The notes: generated from the sequence alone by a model not told the origin. A DNA stretch of 5,802 nucleotides from Cyanobacteria bacterium UBA7753 (GCA_002481545.1 DLEF01000015.1:1-5802); one strand, 5' to 3'. Shown: positions 1 through 5,454, counted from the stretch's first letter. Program-made: numbers and translations.

Positions 1-689
1 TCTATCGTTGTAATCTTGATATTCCCAAAGTTCCCCCGTATCATGGATGTTCTCTTGCCCTGTTTTGTAAACAAAGTGCAAGAATCAATGATATCAATAT
101 ATTCAGGATTAGTTTTTCTCTCCGTCAAATGCGCCTCATATATCTCTCCGAGCCTAAACGTCTGAGGAGCCTGCGCAGTAAAGGTTTCTTTTCTGTAAGG
201 TACTCGGGAAGGTTCTTTACCGTCCTTACTAATCAGTACAGTTTCAAAACACGGTGTACAAGTAATAGAACTTCCTTTTTCAAGAGCGTTTTCAATGTTT
301 TTGTCAATAACCTCCTGCGTTATATTCGGTCTTACGCCATCATGGATTAAAACCAACGACTCCGGAGAGTTATCCTGCATAGCAAGCTCAAGAGCATTAA
401 AGATTGAATCCTGCCCCGTAGCTCCACCCTTTACTATTCCTGCAGTTTTTGTGATGTAATAGTATCTGACTAACTCATGCATATAGTCATAATATTTCGG
501 ATGTATAGCTATATAGATTCTGTCTATCTTAGGATTCTTCTCGAACAGCTCTAACGTATGAATGATAATCGGTTTCCCGTTTATCTTCAAAAACTGCTTT
601 GGTGTAGAATCTTTGCCGTTTAGTCTTTGTCCTACTCCGCCTGCAAATATTATTGCTATGTTGTTTATATTGTTTTTATCCTGTTCCAT
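1..689 (-). CDS. IspD/TarI-family cytidylyltransferase, likely CDP-ribitol type (3' end cut by window)
   Basis: This gene runs leftwards off the window: 229 codons are open with no stop. Visible motifs are the nucleotide-binding loop FAGGVGQRLN (residues 15-24), PKQFLKINGKP (30-40), GGATGQDSIFNAL (88-100), HDGVRP (116-121), TAQAPQTF (171-178), IDSCTLF (200-206) and GNFGNIKITT near the end. These are the landmarks of the IspD fold, which joins CTP to a polyol phosphate. IspD and TarI proteins are about 230-240 residues, so only a few codons are missing. Two features lean towards the TarI-like (CDP-ribitol) branch rather than MEP-pathway IspD: the Gly-Gln-Asp-Ser segment in place of the usual Arg-containing one, and the licD neighbour. 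This is inference, since the two activities share a fold. The ATG at 689 lacks a clear ribosome binding site. An in-frame ATG at 713 adds eight basic residues but lies inside a repeat. Confidence 0.85.
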   Translation of the reverse strand, partial: MEQDKNNINNIAIIFAGGVGQRLNGKDSTPKQFLKINGKPIIIHTLELFEKNPKIDRIYIAIHPKYYDYMHELVRYYYITKTAGIVKGGATGQDSIFNALELAMQDNSPESLVLIHDGVRPNITQEVIDKNIENALEKGSSITCTPCFETVLISKDGKEPSRVPYRKETFTAQAPQTFRLGEIYEAHLTERKTNPEYIDIIDSCTLFTKQGKRTSMIRGNFGNIKITTI

Positions 690-711
690 AATTTTTCGTT
701 TAGTTTTTGTC

Positions 712-732
712 ATTCTGAATTTATTTCAGAAT
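712..732. repeat. Hairpin repeat, ATTCTGAA/TTCAGAAT
   Basis: Perfect 8-bp inverted repeat (712-719 with 725-732) around a 5-nt loop. It lies between the two surface-polymer genes. It is preceded by TTTTTGTC, giving a 15-nt block TTTTTGTCATTCTGA (704-718) that recurs exactly at 1728-1742. No T-run follows on either strand, so it is not a convincing terminator. It looks like a dispersed palindromic repeat. Confidence 0.65.
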
Positions 733-751
733 ATTTGTCTTTGATTTTGCT

Positions 752-775
752 TTTGTCAGGCAGTGCCTGACCTAC
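752..775. repeat. Hairpin repeat, GTCAGGCA/TGCCTGAC with CCTAC tail
   Basis: Perfect 8-bp inverted repeat (755-762 with 764-771) with one base at the centre. It is flanked by TTTGTCA on the left (752-758) and CCTAC on the right (771-775). The same flanks occur on hairpins of the 1790-1966 cluster, so it is probably a member of that family. It lies 12 nt beyond the licD-like stop codon and could form a stem in the transcript there. It lacks the T-run of an intrinsic terminator. Confidence 0.65.
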
Positions 776-786
776 ATTTTGGCTTA

Positions 787-1737
787 TTATTTACCCTTTA
801 GCTCCTTTATTACTGCCTTATCCTCATCTGATAAATTCAAAAACATCGAGTGTCCCATCGTAATTTTTTTAGGATATGCCATGTAATCTCCGTACACCCT
901 CGTCAAAAATGCGTCGGGATTGTTCATACACGGGAACTCACTCCCTTCAAAACTAATAGTTTTTAAAGGATTTACTACGTCATATCTCGTGAACCAATTC
1001 TTCCACTGGTGTCCGTAATCTATTCCCCAAACATAGTCACTATTTTCAACTTGTTTATGCGTAAGGATTTTATCCTCCATTGTTTGATTTAATCTTTGTT
1101 TTAATTCTTCTTTATCAATCTTGAGGTGTTTGAACGGTTTTCTTATCTCTTTTATTCTCTTCGTTTTCTGCAACTGCTCTTCCGTTGTCAAACAATATCC
1201 ATAGCTATCCCAAGGGAAAATATCCACAAACAAATATGGACACTTTTTATGCTGAACCTTGATAATACAATTGTTGTTTTGGTCTTGAGTCAACCCAGCG
1301 AAGATATCAGGGTTTCTTGATGATTTTTGAAAAGCGTCGATTATTTTTTCATAATCGTCTCTCACCATTGCCGTATCTATATCGTCATCCCAAGGAATAA
1401 AACCTTTATGCCTTACGGCACCTATCAATGTTCCGCCGTCTAACCAATATGTAAGACCGTTTTGTTTGCAAACATAGTCCAACTCTTTAAGCAAAGCAAG
1501 ATTTGCAAGCTGTATATCTCGCAATTGTCCCGTTGCGGGCGGTAATGTCGTTATATCAAGATTATTCTTCTTGTAATAATAGTAAGGATTTTCTTTTTTC
1601 TTCTTTAAATATTCCCTTTTCGGAAACTTGAGTTTTATGCCGAAAATACGCATAATCTTATGCGTTTCCCCGTAATCTTTTATTGAAAATATATTCTCTA
1701 TAAAGCTCAAACCTTCTCCTTGTTTTATTTTTGTCAT
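787..1737 (-). CDS. LicD-family phosphotransferase (nucleotidyltransferase fold)
   Basis: The protein has 316 residues from the ATG at 1737. The LicD core is clear: RDIQLANLALLKELD (73-87), YWLDGGTLIGAVRHKG (97-112), then IPWDDDID (114-121), whose acidic residues bind metal in this nucleotidyltransferase fold. VDIFPWDSY (171-179) and YGDYMAYP (282-289) are typical later LicD blocks. Family members transfer an alcohol phosphate from a CDP-linked donor to a surface glycan: phosphocholine in LicD itself, ribitol phosphate in the related human FKTN/FKRP. No choline kinase or transporter gene is present. The downstream IspD/TarI-like gene therefore suggests a CDP-polyol donor, which is inference. 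Residues 26-40 (HKIMRIFGIKLKFPK) resemble a basic tag seen in many surface-glycan enzymes. No membrane segment is visible. The start is uncertain: a TTG at 1710 has a far better ribosome binding site and would give 307 residues. Confidence 0.93.
   Translation of the reverse strand: MTKIKQGEGLSFIENIFSIKDYGETHKIMRIFGIKLKFPKREYLKKKKENPYYYYKKNNLDITTLPPATGQLRDIQLANLALLKELDYVCKQNGLTYWLDGGTLIGAVRHKGFIPWDDDIDTAMVRDDYEKIIDAFQKSSRNPDIFAGLTQDQNNNCIIKVQHKKCPYLFVDIFPWDSYGYCLTTEEQLQKTKRIKEIRKPFKHLKIDKEELKQRLNQTMEDKILTHKQVENSDYVWGIDYGHQWKNWFTRYDVVNPLKTISFEGSEFPCMNNPDAFLTRVYGDYMAYPKKITMGHSMFLNLSDEDKAVIKELKGK
1708..1721 (-). promoter_or_regulatory. Strong Shine-Dalgarno inside the licD-like ORF, pointing to a TTG start
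   Basis: On the minus strand AAGGAG (1721-1716) is followed after 5 nt by an in-frame TTG (1710-1708), codon 10 of the longest ORF. The ATG at 1737 has no comparable site; its upstream sequence is hairpin repeat. Starting at the TTG would give a protein beginning with SFIENIFSIK after the initiator. The match to the ribosome binding consensus is direct; use of the TTG is inference. Confidence 0.5.
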
Positions 1738-1785
1738 TCTGATTTAACCACCGTCCTGAACTTGTTTCAGGATTGTTTCAGAATC
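1728..1785. repeat. Nested palindromic repeat upstream of the licD-like gene
   Basis: An outer inverted repeat, ATTCTGA (1736-1742) with TCAGAAT (1778-1784), encloses an inner one, TCCTGAA (1754-1760) with TTCAGGA (1766-1772, 5-nt loop). The left edge, TTTTTGTCATTCTGA (1728-1742), is identical to 704-718. The nesting suggests one small palindrome inserted in, or diverged from, another. The minus-strand ATG at 1737 is part of the outer arm. Confidence 0.6.
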
Positions 1786-1851
1786 TTAGTTTGTCATTGG
1801 TGCAAAAAATTGCACCCTACAATTTTTCTTTCGTTTATCAATGTTCGGCAG

Positions 1852-1868
1852 ACTGAAGTCTACCCTAC
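1852..1868 (+). repeat. 17-nt direct repeat, copy 1
   Basis: ACTGAAGTCTACCCTAC is identical to 1904-1920, 52 bases downstream. In this copy the preceding AG completes the palindrome AGACTGAAGTCT. Confidence 0.8.
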
Positions 1869-1903
1869 TTCTGTATCGGTGCGGTAGTGACCACACCCTA
1901 CAT

Positions 1904-1920
1904 ACTGAAGTCTACCCTAC
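1904..1920 (+). repeat. 17-nt direct repeat, copy 2
   Basis: Exact second copy of 1852-1868. The base before it is T instead of G, so the palindrome is shortened. This suggests duplication followed by decay of one arm. Confidence 0.8.
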
Positions 1921-2042
1921 CACTTATTATTTTGGTTTGTCATCGGTACGAAACATCGCACCCTACTCTTCAATGCCGTTTCAAGATACAAAAATGCAAT
2001 CTGCTTATGCCATCTCTCAATTACACATATAGTTTAACATAA

Positions 2043-2071
2043 AATATACGTCTTACATATATAAATGTTAC
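2043..2071 (-). promoter_or_regulatory. Candidate promoter for the licD-like/cytidylyltransferase unit
   Basis: On the minus strand GTAACA (2071-2066, 4 of 6 to TTGACA) is separated by 17 nt from TATATT (2048-2043, 5 of 6 to TATAAT). It would give a leader of about 300 nt that reads through the hairpin cluster before the licD-like gene. In such AT-rich DNA similar matches arise by chance, so this is tentative. Confidence 0.3.
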
Positions 2072-2184
2072 ATTTTTTTAAGTCGATTTTGAGAAAAATA
2101 TATTAGGAAAAATCTCTATACAGGTATTTCAAAAGCACTCAAAAACACCATAAATTTGCAACCGTCTAACATGCCTGCAATCCT

Positions 2185-2211
2185 TTAATAGTGTAGGTTT
2201 AACACTATTAA
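2185..2211. promoter_or_regulatory. 10-bp perfect inverted repeat upstream of the 2230-2258 promoter
   Basis: TTAATAGTGT (2185-2194) is mirrored by ACACTATTAA (2202-2211) around 7 nt. It sits 18 nt upstream of the -35 box, a usual place for an activator or repressor site. On the plus strand it is followed by GTTTTGTATT, so a weak terminator is also possible. However, the stem is mostly A-T and no rightward transcript upstream is evident. No known regulator is recognised. Confidence 0.45.
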
Positions 2212-2222
2212 GTTTTGTATTA

Positions 2223-2242
2223 CATGGGCTTGTAAAACCATG
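2223..2242. promoter_or_regulatory. Short inverted repeat overlapping the -35 box
   Basis: CATGG (2223-2227) and CCATG (2238-2242) flank the TTGTAA -35 box, with 10 nt between the arms. The location would suit a repressor operator, but five base pairs is little support. Confidence 0.25.
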
Positions 2243-2258
2243 AAAACAGATGTATAAT
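2230..2258 (+). promoter_or_regulatory. Sigma70-type promoter for the 28-codon ORF
   Basis: TTGTAA (2230-2235, 4 of 6) and a consensus TATAAT (2253-2258) are separated by exactly 17 nt. Transcription would start near 2265, leaving a leader of about 75 nt before the ORF at 2340. No terminator is seen before pflA, so the transcript may continue into it. Confidence 0.6.
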
Positions 2259-2326
2259 ATTAATGGTAAGACTCAATTCACAAAAATCTGCAAACTAATA
2301 TTACAAAAATATAAATAACTTCGGTG

Positions 2327-2333
2327 AAAGGAG
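2327..2333 (+). promoter_or_regulatory. Strong ribosome binding site for the 28-codon ORF
   Basis: AAAGGAG lies 6 nt before the ATG at 2340, close to ideal. It is as good as or better than the sites before pflA, nifU and nifS. It is the main reason to take the short ORF seriously. Confidence 0.7.
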
Positions 2334-2339
2334 TTTATT

Positions 2340-2426
2340 ATGTGCATCTTCAAACGTATCATCCGGTCATTAATCAAAAAATTCGCCAGAATTGGTATGC
2401 ATAGAACCAATTATTACGCATATTGA
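2340..2426 (+). CDS. Putative 28-residue cationic amphipathic peptide
   Basis: An ATG ORF of 28 codons ends in TGA, directly followed by TAA. It has an AAAGGAG site at ideal distance and a good promoter upstream. The peptide starts MCIFKRIIRSLIKKFARIG and ends NYYAY. It has seven Lys/Arg and no acidic residue. Ile, Phe and Leu at positions 4, 7, 8, 11, 12, 15 and 18 would line one face of a helix, with Lys/Arg on the other. There is no signal peptide or full membrane segment. Such a peptide could lie on a membrane surface or bind RNA. Membrane-active small proteins, type I toxins and leader peptides share these traits. I do not recognise a family. It sits 143 nt before pflA and could be on the same transcript. 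It could still be a chance ORF. Confidence 0.5.
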   Translation: MCIFKRIIRSLIKKFARIGMHRTNYYAY

Positions 2427-2531
2427 TAAGGTATAGTGTTTTCAATTTTTAATTCTGTTTGTTTGAGTTCTTATAATTTTTTCGTTTTAAGGCAAACTTT
2501 GTAGCATTCTGTTTTCGTTTTATTTATAGTA

Positions 2532-2537
2532 TATAAT
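2532..2537 (+). promoter_or_regulatory. Candidate -10 box for pflA
   Basis: A consensus TATAAT lies 32 nt before the pflA start, but no good -35 box is found 16-18 nt upstream. A second TATAAT at 2472-2477 has only a weak -35 (TTAATT, 2449-2454). Either could serve pflA, perhaps with an activator. No FNR- or Rex-like palindrome was seen. Confidence 0.35.
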
Positions 2538-2569
2538 TGTAAATAAAATTTGGAGAACGGGAAATAACA

Positions 2570-3307
2570 ATGGATAAACGCATAGGGAATATTCACTCGA
2601 TAGAGACTTGCGGAACGGTTGACGGGCCTGGGGTTCGGTTTGTCGTGTTTTTGCAAGGCTGCCCGATGCGCTGTCTATACTGCCATAACCCCGACACGTG
2701 GTCAACAGCCGAAAATCAGCCTATGAGCGTTGATGAAATACTCACAAAACTCGACAGCGTGAAAGAGTTTGTAAAAGGCGGACTCACCGTCACGGGCGGA
2801 GAACCGCTTATGCAATATGACTTTGTCTCAGAGCTTTTCAAATCAGCAAAAGAAAAGGGAATCCATACCGCGCTTGATACCTCGGGCATTGTATTTAACC
2901 CCGAAAACACAGCCCCAGTAGATAAAGTCCTAAAATACACAGATTTAGTTCTTTTGGACATAAAACACATCAACAACGAAGAACATATAAAACTCACGGG
3001 ACATTCCAACAAAAATATACTGGCTTTTGCCCGCTATCTGTCAGATAATAACATCCCTATGTGGATTAGGCATGTTGTCGTTCCGGGAATTACGGACAAT
3101 GAAAAATACTTAAAAGAGCTCGGGCAATTTATAAAAACATTGAAAACGGTTAAGGCTCTTGATGTTTTGCCTTATCACGACATGGCAAAAGTAAAGTATA
3201 AAAATCTCGGCATTGATTACAAATTGAAAGATGTTCCCCCGCTCACAAAAGAAGAGGCAATCAAAGCCAGAGACATAATTCTGAACGCCATGCGAGGAAG
3301 TAAATAG
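2570..3307 (+). CDS. pflA: Pyruvate formate-lyase activating enzyme (radical SAM)
   Basis: This cytosolic radical-SAM enzyme uses a [4Fe-4S] cluster and S-adenosylmethionine to put the glycyl radical on pyruvate formate-lyase, which splits pyruvate to formate and acetyl-CoA without oxygen. The 245 residues match the family length (about 246 in E. coli). Visible are the N-terminal IHSIETCGTVDGPGVRFVVF, the cluster motif C31-x3-C35-x2-C38 followed by HNPDTW, the SAM-binding TGGEPL (75-80), DTSG (103-106), LLDIKH (128-133), RHVVVPGITD (167-176) and LPYHDMAKVKY (200-210). It lacks the extra ferredoxin-like insert of the longer glycyl-radical activases, which favours pyruvate formate-lyase as partner. 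The usual partner pflB is not in the window, so substrate identity rests on the sequence alone. GGAG lies 14 nt before the ATG and a weaker CGGGA sits nearer; no better in-frame start exists. Confidence 0.94.
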   Translation: MDKRIGNIHSIETCGTVDGPGVRFVVFLQGCPMRCLYCHNPDTWSTAENQPMSVDEILTKLDSVKEFVKGGLTVTGGEPLMQYDFVSELFKSAKEKGIHTALDTSGIVFNPENTAPVDKVLKYTDLVLLDIKHINNEEHIKLTGHSNKNILAFARYLSDNNIPMWIRHVVVPGITDNEKYLKELGQFIKTLKTVKALDVLPYHDMAKVKYKNLGIDYKLKDVPPLTKEEAIKARDIILNAMRGSK

Positions 3308-3345
3308 GGGATTTCCCGAATAATTAAAATTTCATTAAGATTTGG

Positions 3346-3373
3346 TTTACATTTAACCCTTTTGAGATAAAAT
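3346..3373 (+). promoter_or_regulatory. Promoter for nifU-nifS
   Basis: TTTACA (3346-3351, 5 of 6) and TAAAAT (3368-3373, 5 of 6) are spaced by 16 nt in the 93-nt gap after pflA. Transcription would start near 3380. The gap has no convincing terminator, so read-through from pflA is possible. No IscR-like site is recognised. Confidence 0.5.
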
Positions 3374-3400
3374 AAAGTTAAATCAGAGAGGTAACAAGAT

Positions 3401-4225
3401 ATGTGGAAATATTCGGATACGGTAATGGATCACTACAGACACCCGAGAAATGTCGGCAAGATTGATGATGCGGATGTTATTGGGGAAGCAGGTTCTTTAA
3501 CTTGCGGTGATTCCTTAAAACTATATTTAAAAATAAAAGACGGAATTGTAACGGACGCTAAGTTCCAAACCTTTGGTTGCGGTTCGGCTGTTGCAAGCTC
3601 CAGTATGCTGACTGAAATGATTATCGGAAAACCGATAGACGATGTCAAAAAAATTACAAACGCTGATATAGCAAAAGCTTTAGGCGGTCTGCCACCTGAA
3701 AAAATGCACTGTTCCGTTATGGGACACGAGGCATTAGAAGATGCACTCAAGAAATATTATAACGAAGAGATTGACTTCGACCTGAGCGATCCTGCAGGAA
3801 CAGGCTCAAGAGTAGTTTGTACTTGTTTCAATGTAACGGAAGACGTTATTAAAGAAGCAATTGAAGTAAACGGATTGAAGACCGTTGAAGAAGTAACGAA
3901 TTACACGAAAGCTGGCGGAGCTTGCGGACGTTGTAAAGGCGAAATACAAAAATTGTTAGACAAATACGCTAAAAAAGATGAGACTAAGTTATCACCTGCC
4001 CAGTTAGTTTTAAAAATTAACAAAGTGATAGAAACTGTTATTGCACCGGAATTACAAAAAGACGGCGGCGATATTGAGTTACAGGATATCCGTGATAACA
4101 AGGTTTATGTCAAACTCAGAGGCAGATGCTCCGATTGCAGACACTCTGACGTAACAGTTAAAGCGTTTGTCCAATCTACGTTAAAAGATAAAGTTAGTAA
4201 CGATTTAGAGGTAGTACAGGTATAA
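3401..4225 (+). CDS. nifU: NifU-type Fe-S cluster assembly scaffold, full three-domain form
   Basis: This 274-residue cytosolic scaffold builds Fe-S clusters from iron and from sulfur given by NifS, then passes them to client proteins. All three family domains are present. The N-terminal IscU-like domain (1-125) has its three cysteines, C35 (TCGDS, with D37), C60 (FGCGSA) and C104 (HCS). The central Fer2/BFD-like domain carries C140, C142, C175 and C178 for a permanent [2Fe-2S] cluster. The C-terminal NifU domain (about 200-274) has DGGDIEL and the cluster-binding C243-S-D-C246. It is somewhat shorter than Azotobacter NifU (312), mostly in linkers. GAGG (3388-3391) lies 9 nt before the ATG. 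nifS follows after 4 nt. No nitrogenase genes are seen, so this is probably the general assembly system, as in Helicobacter and Campylobacter. Confidence 0.95.
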   Translation: MWKYSDTVMDHYRHPRNVGKIDDADVIGEAGSLTCGDSLKLYLKIKDGIVTDAKFQTFGCGSAVASSSMLTEMIIGKPIDDVKKITNADIAKALGGLPPEKMHCSVMGHEALEDALKKYYNEEIDFDLSDPAGTGSRVVCTCFNVTEDVIKEAIEVNGLKTVEEVTNYTKAGGACGRCKGEIQKLLDKYAKKDETKLSPAQLVLKINKVIETVIAPELQKDGGDIELQDIRDNKVYVKLRGRCSDCRHSDVTVKAFVQSTLKDKVSNDLEVVQV

Positions 4226-4229
4226 AACA

Positions 4230-5429
4230 ATGGTTATTTATTTAGATAATAATGCAACAACTAAAGTTGATGAAAGGGTATTGGAGGCTATGCTCCCTTA
4301 TTTAAAAGAGGATTACGCAAACCCTTCAAGTATGTATGAGTTCAGTGTAACACCCGCTAATGCAATAGCAGAGGCAAGAGGGAAAGTAAAAGATTTCTTG
4401 GGTGCAAAAAACGAAAAAGAAATTATCTTTACTTCCTGCGGTTCTGAAAGTGCAAACACCGCAATAAAAGGCGCTGTTGCACATAACAAGGGCAAAAAAC
4501 ATATTATAACTACAAAAGTTGAACACCCTTGTGTATTGAATACATACAAATACCTTGAAAAACAAGGCTATAAAGTTGACTATATCGGAGTAAACTCAAA
4601 CGGTGAACTTGATATAGATGAATTAAAAGAAAAAATAACCGATGATACCGCATTAGTATCCGTAATGTGGGCTAACAACGAAACGGGTGTAATCTTCCCT
4701 GTAGAAGAAATTGGGGATATTATCAAATCAAAGAATCCAGAAACATTGTTCTATGTTGATGCAGTACAGGCAGCGGGTAAGATACCGATAAATGTAAAAG
4801 ATACTAACATTGATATGTTGGGTGTTTCGGGACACAAGTTCCACGCACCGAAGGGCGTCGGGGTTCTATATGTAAAATCAAATGTTATCCTTCCTCCGTT
4901 GATTATCGGCGGACACCAGGAAAAAGGCAGACGTGCGGGAACTGAAAATGTTCCTTATATCGTAGGTATCGGTGTAGCTGCAGAGTTGGCACAAAATGCG
5001 CTTGAATACGAAGGAACAGAGGTTAAACGTTTAAGAGACAAGTTGGAAACGGGCATTTTGAAGAGAACTTATAACTCAAGATTAAATTCTTCTATCAATA
5101 ACCGTGTTCCTAATACTTGTAACATCGGATTTGAGTATATAGAAGGGGAATTGATACTTCTTCACCTGAGTGATTTAGGTATTTGCGCAAGCTCCGGCAG
5201 TGCGTGCACATCAGGTTCATTGGAACCTAGCCACGTCCTGAGAGCAATGGGTACTCCGTTCACGGCTTTACACGGCAGTATCAGATTGAGTTTGAGCCGT
5301 TTCACTACAGAAAAAGAAGTAGATTATGCAATAGAAAAAATCCCTGAAGTAATTGATGAAATCATCAAGATTTCACCTTATCAGAATGAGTTGGCTCACT
5401 TGAGAGAAAGAGCAAACAAAGGCAAATAG
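4230..5429 (+). CDS. nifS: NifS-type cysteine desulfurase
   Basis: This PLP-dependent enzyme (399 residues, near the 400 usual for NifS) turns cysteine into alanine and a persulfide, the sulfur source for NifU. The start MVIYLDNNATTKVD is typical. Further on are FTSCGSESAN (67-76), H99 in VEHP, ANNETG (148-153), D177 and Q180 in YVDAVQ, the PLP-binding K203 in SGHKFHAPKG, RRAGTEN (234-240), and the sulfur-carrying C326 in SSGSACTSGSLEPSHVLRAM. The catalytic-loop cysteine in this setting marks the NifS/IscS class rather than the SufS class. The ATG lies 4 nt after the nifU stop with ACAGG 9 nt upstream, inside nifU, so translation is probably coupled. No residue expected for activity is missing. 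NifS and IscS are hard to separate by sequence; the three-domain NifU next door decides the name. Confidence 0.95.
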   Translation: MVIYLDNNATTKVDERVLEAMLPYLKEDYANPSSMYEFSVTPANAIAEARGKVKDFLGAKNEKEIIFTSCGSESANTAIKGAVAHNKGKKHIITTKVEHPCVLNTYKYLEKQGYKVDYIGVNSNGELDIDELKEKITDDTALVSVMWANNETGVIFPVEEIGDIIKSKNPETLFYVDAVQAAGKIPINVKDTNIDMLGVSGHKFHAPKGVGVLYVKSNVILPPLIIGGHQEKGRRAGTENVPYIVGIGVAAELAQNALEYEGTEVKRLRDKLETGILKRTYNSRLNSSINNRVPNTCNIGFEYIEGELILLHLSDLGICASSGSACTSGSLEPSHVLRAMGTPFTALHGSIRLSLSRFTTEKEVDYAIEKIPEVIDEIIKISPYQNELAHLRERANKGK

Positions 5430-5454
5430 GGATAGGGGTAAATAATAGTAGATG

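Larger units (their letters stand above)
1790..1966. repeat. Cluster of five short hairpins, each ending in CCCTAC
   Basis: Five self-complementary cores lie in 177 bases, each followed by the same tail. They are GGTGCAA/TTGCACC (1799-1816), AGACT/AGTCT (1850-1861), GGTGCGGT/ACCACACC with one mismatch (1878-1897), a degenerate copy of the second (1904-1913), and GGTACGA/TCGCACC with one mismatch (1945-1962). CCCTAC ends fall at 1820, 1868, 1901, 1920 and 1966. The first and last are also led by TTTGTCA (1790-1796 and 1936-1942). Constant ends around varying palindromic cores suggest a family of small dispersed non-autonomous or REP-like elements. No transposase gene is nearby. A plus-strand ORF through this region (1841-2032) is an artefact of the repeats. 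Confidence 0.7.
1967..2222. other. AT-rich intergenic stretch between divergent units
   Basis: No credible coding sequence is visible on either strand. Beyond the two sites listed separately (2043-2071 and 2185-2211), it has a small palindrome AAATGT-T-ACATTT (2063-2075) followed by more T, and a pair TAACAT (2035-2040) and ATGTTA (2065-2070) around the candidate leftward promoter. The stretch separates the leftward surface-polymer genes from the rightward genes, so regulatory signals for both are expected here. Confidence 0.5.

Noticed and set aside
129..744. Two plus-strand ORFs (129-350 and 562-744)
   Set aside because: They lie antisense to the cytidylyltransferase gene, whose minus-strand frame has clear family motifs.
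1790..1966. CRISPR array
   Set aside because: The repeated units are short hairpins of differing sequence at irregular spacing, with no uniform repeat and spacer lengths and no cas genes.
1841..2032. Plus-strand 63-codon ORF
   Set aside because: It is made mostly of hairpin-repeat DNA, has no ribosome binding site, and the translated sequence shows no domain-like pattern.
2063..2080. Intrinsic terminator at the AAATGT/ACATTT palindrome with T-run
   Set aside because: The loop would be one base and the stem only six A-T-rich pairs, too weak; no gene reads into it.
2471..2705. Two overlapping minus-strand ORFs of 61 codons
   Set aside because: They run antisense through the pflA start and its promoter region, with no ribosome sites or recognisable features.
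3307..3320. Terminator after pflA (GGGA/TCCC)
   Set aside because: The stem is four pairs with a two-base loop and no following T-run.
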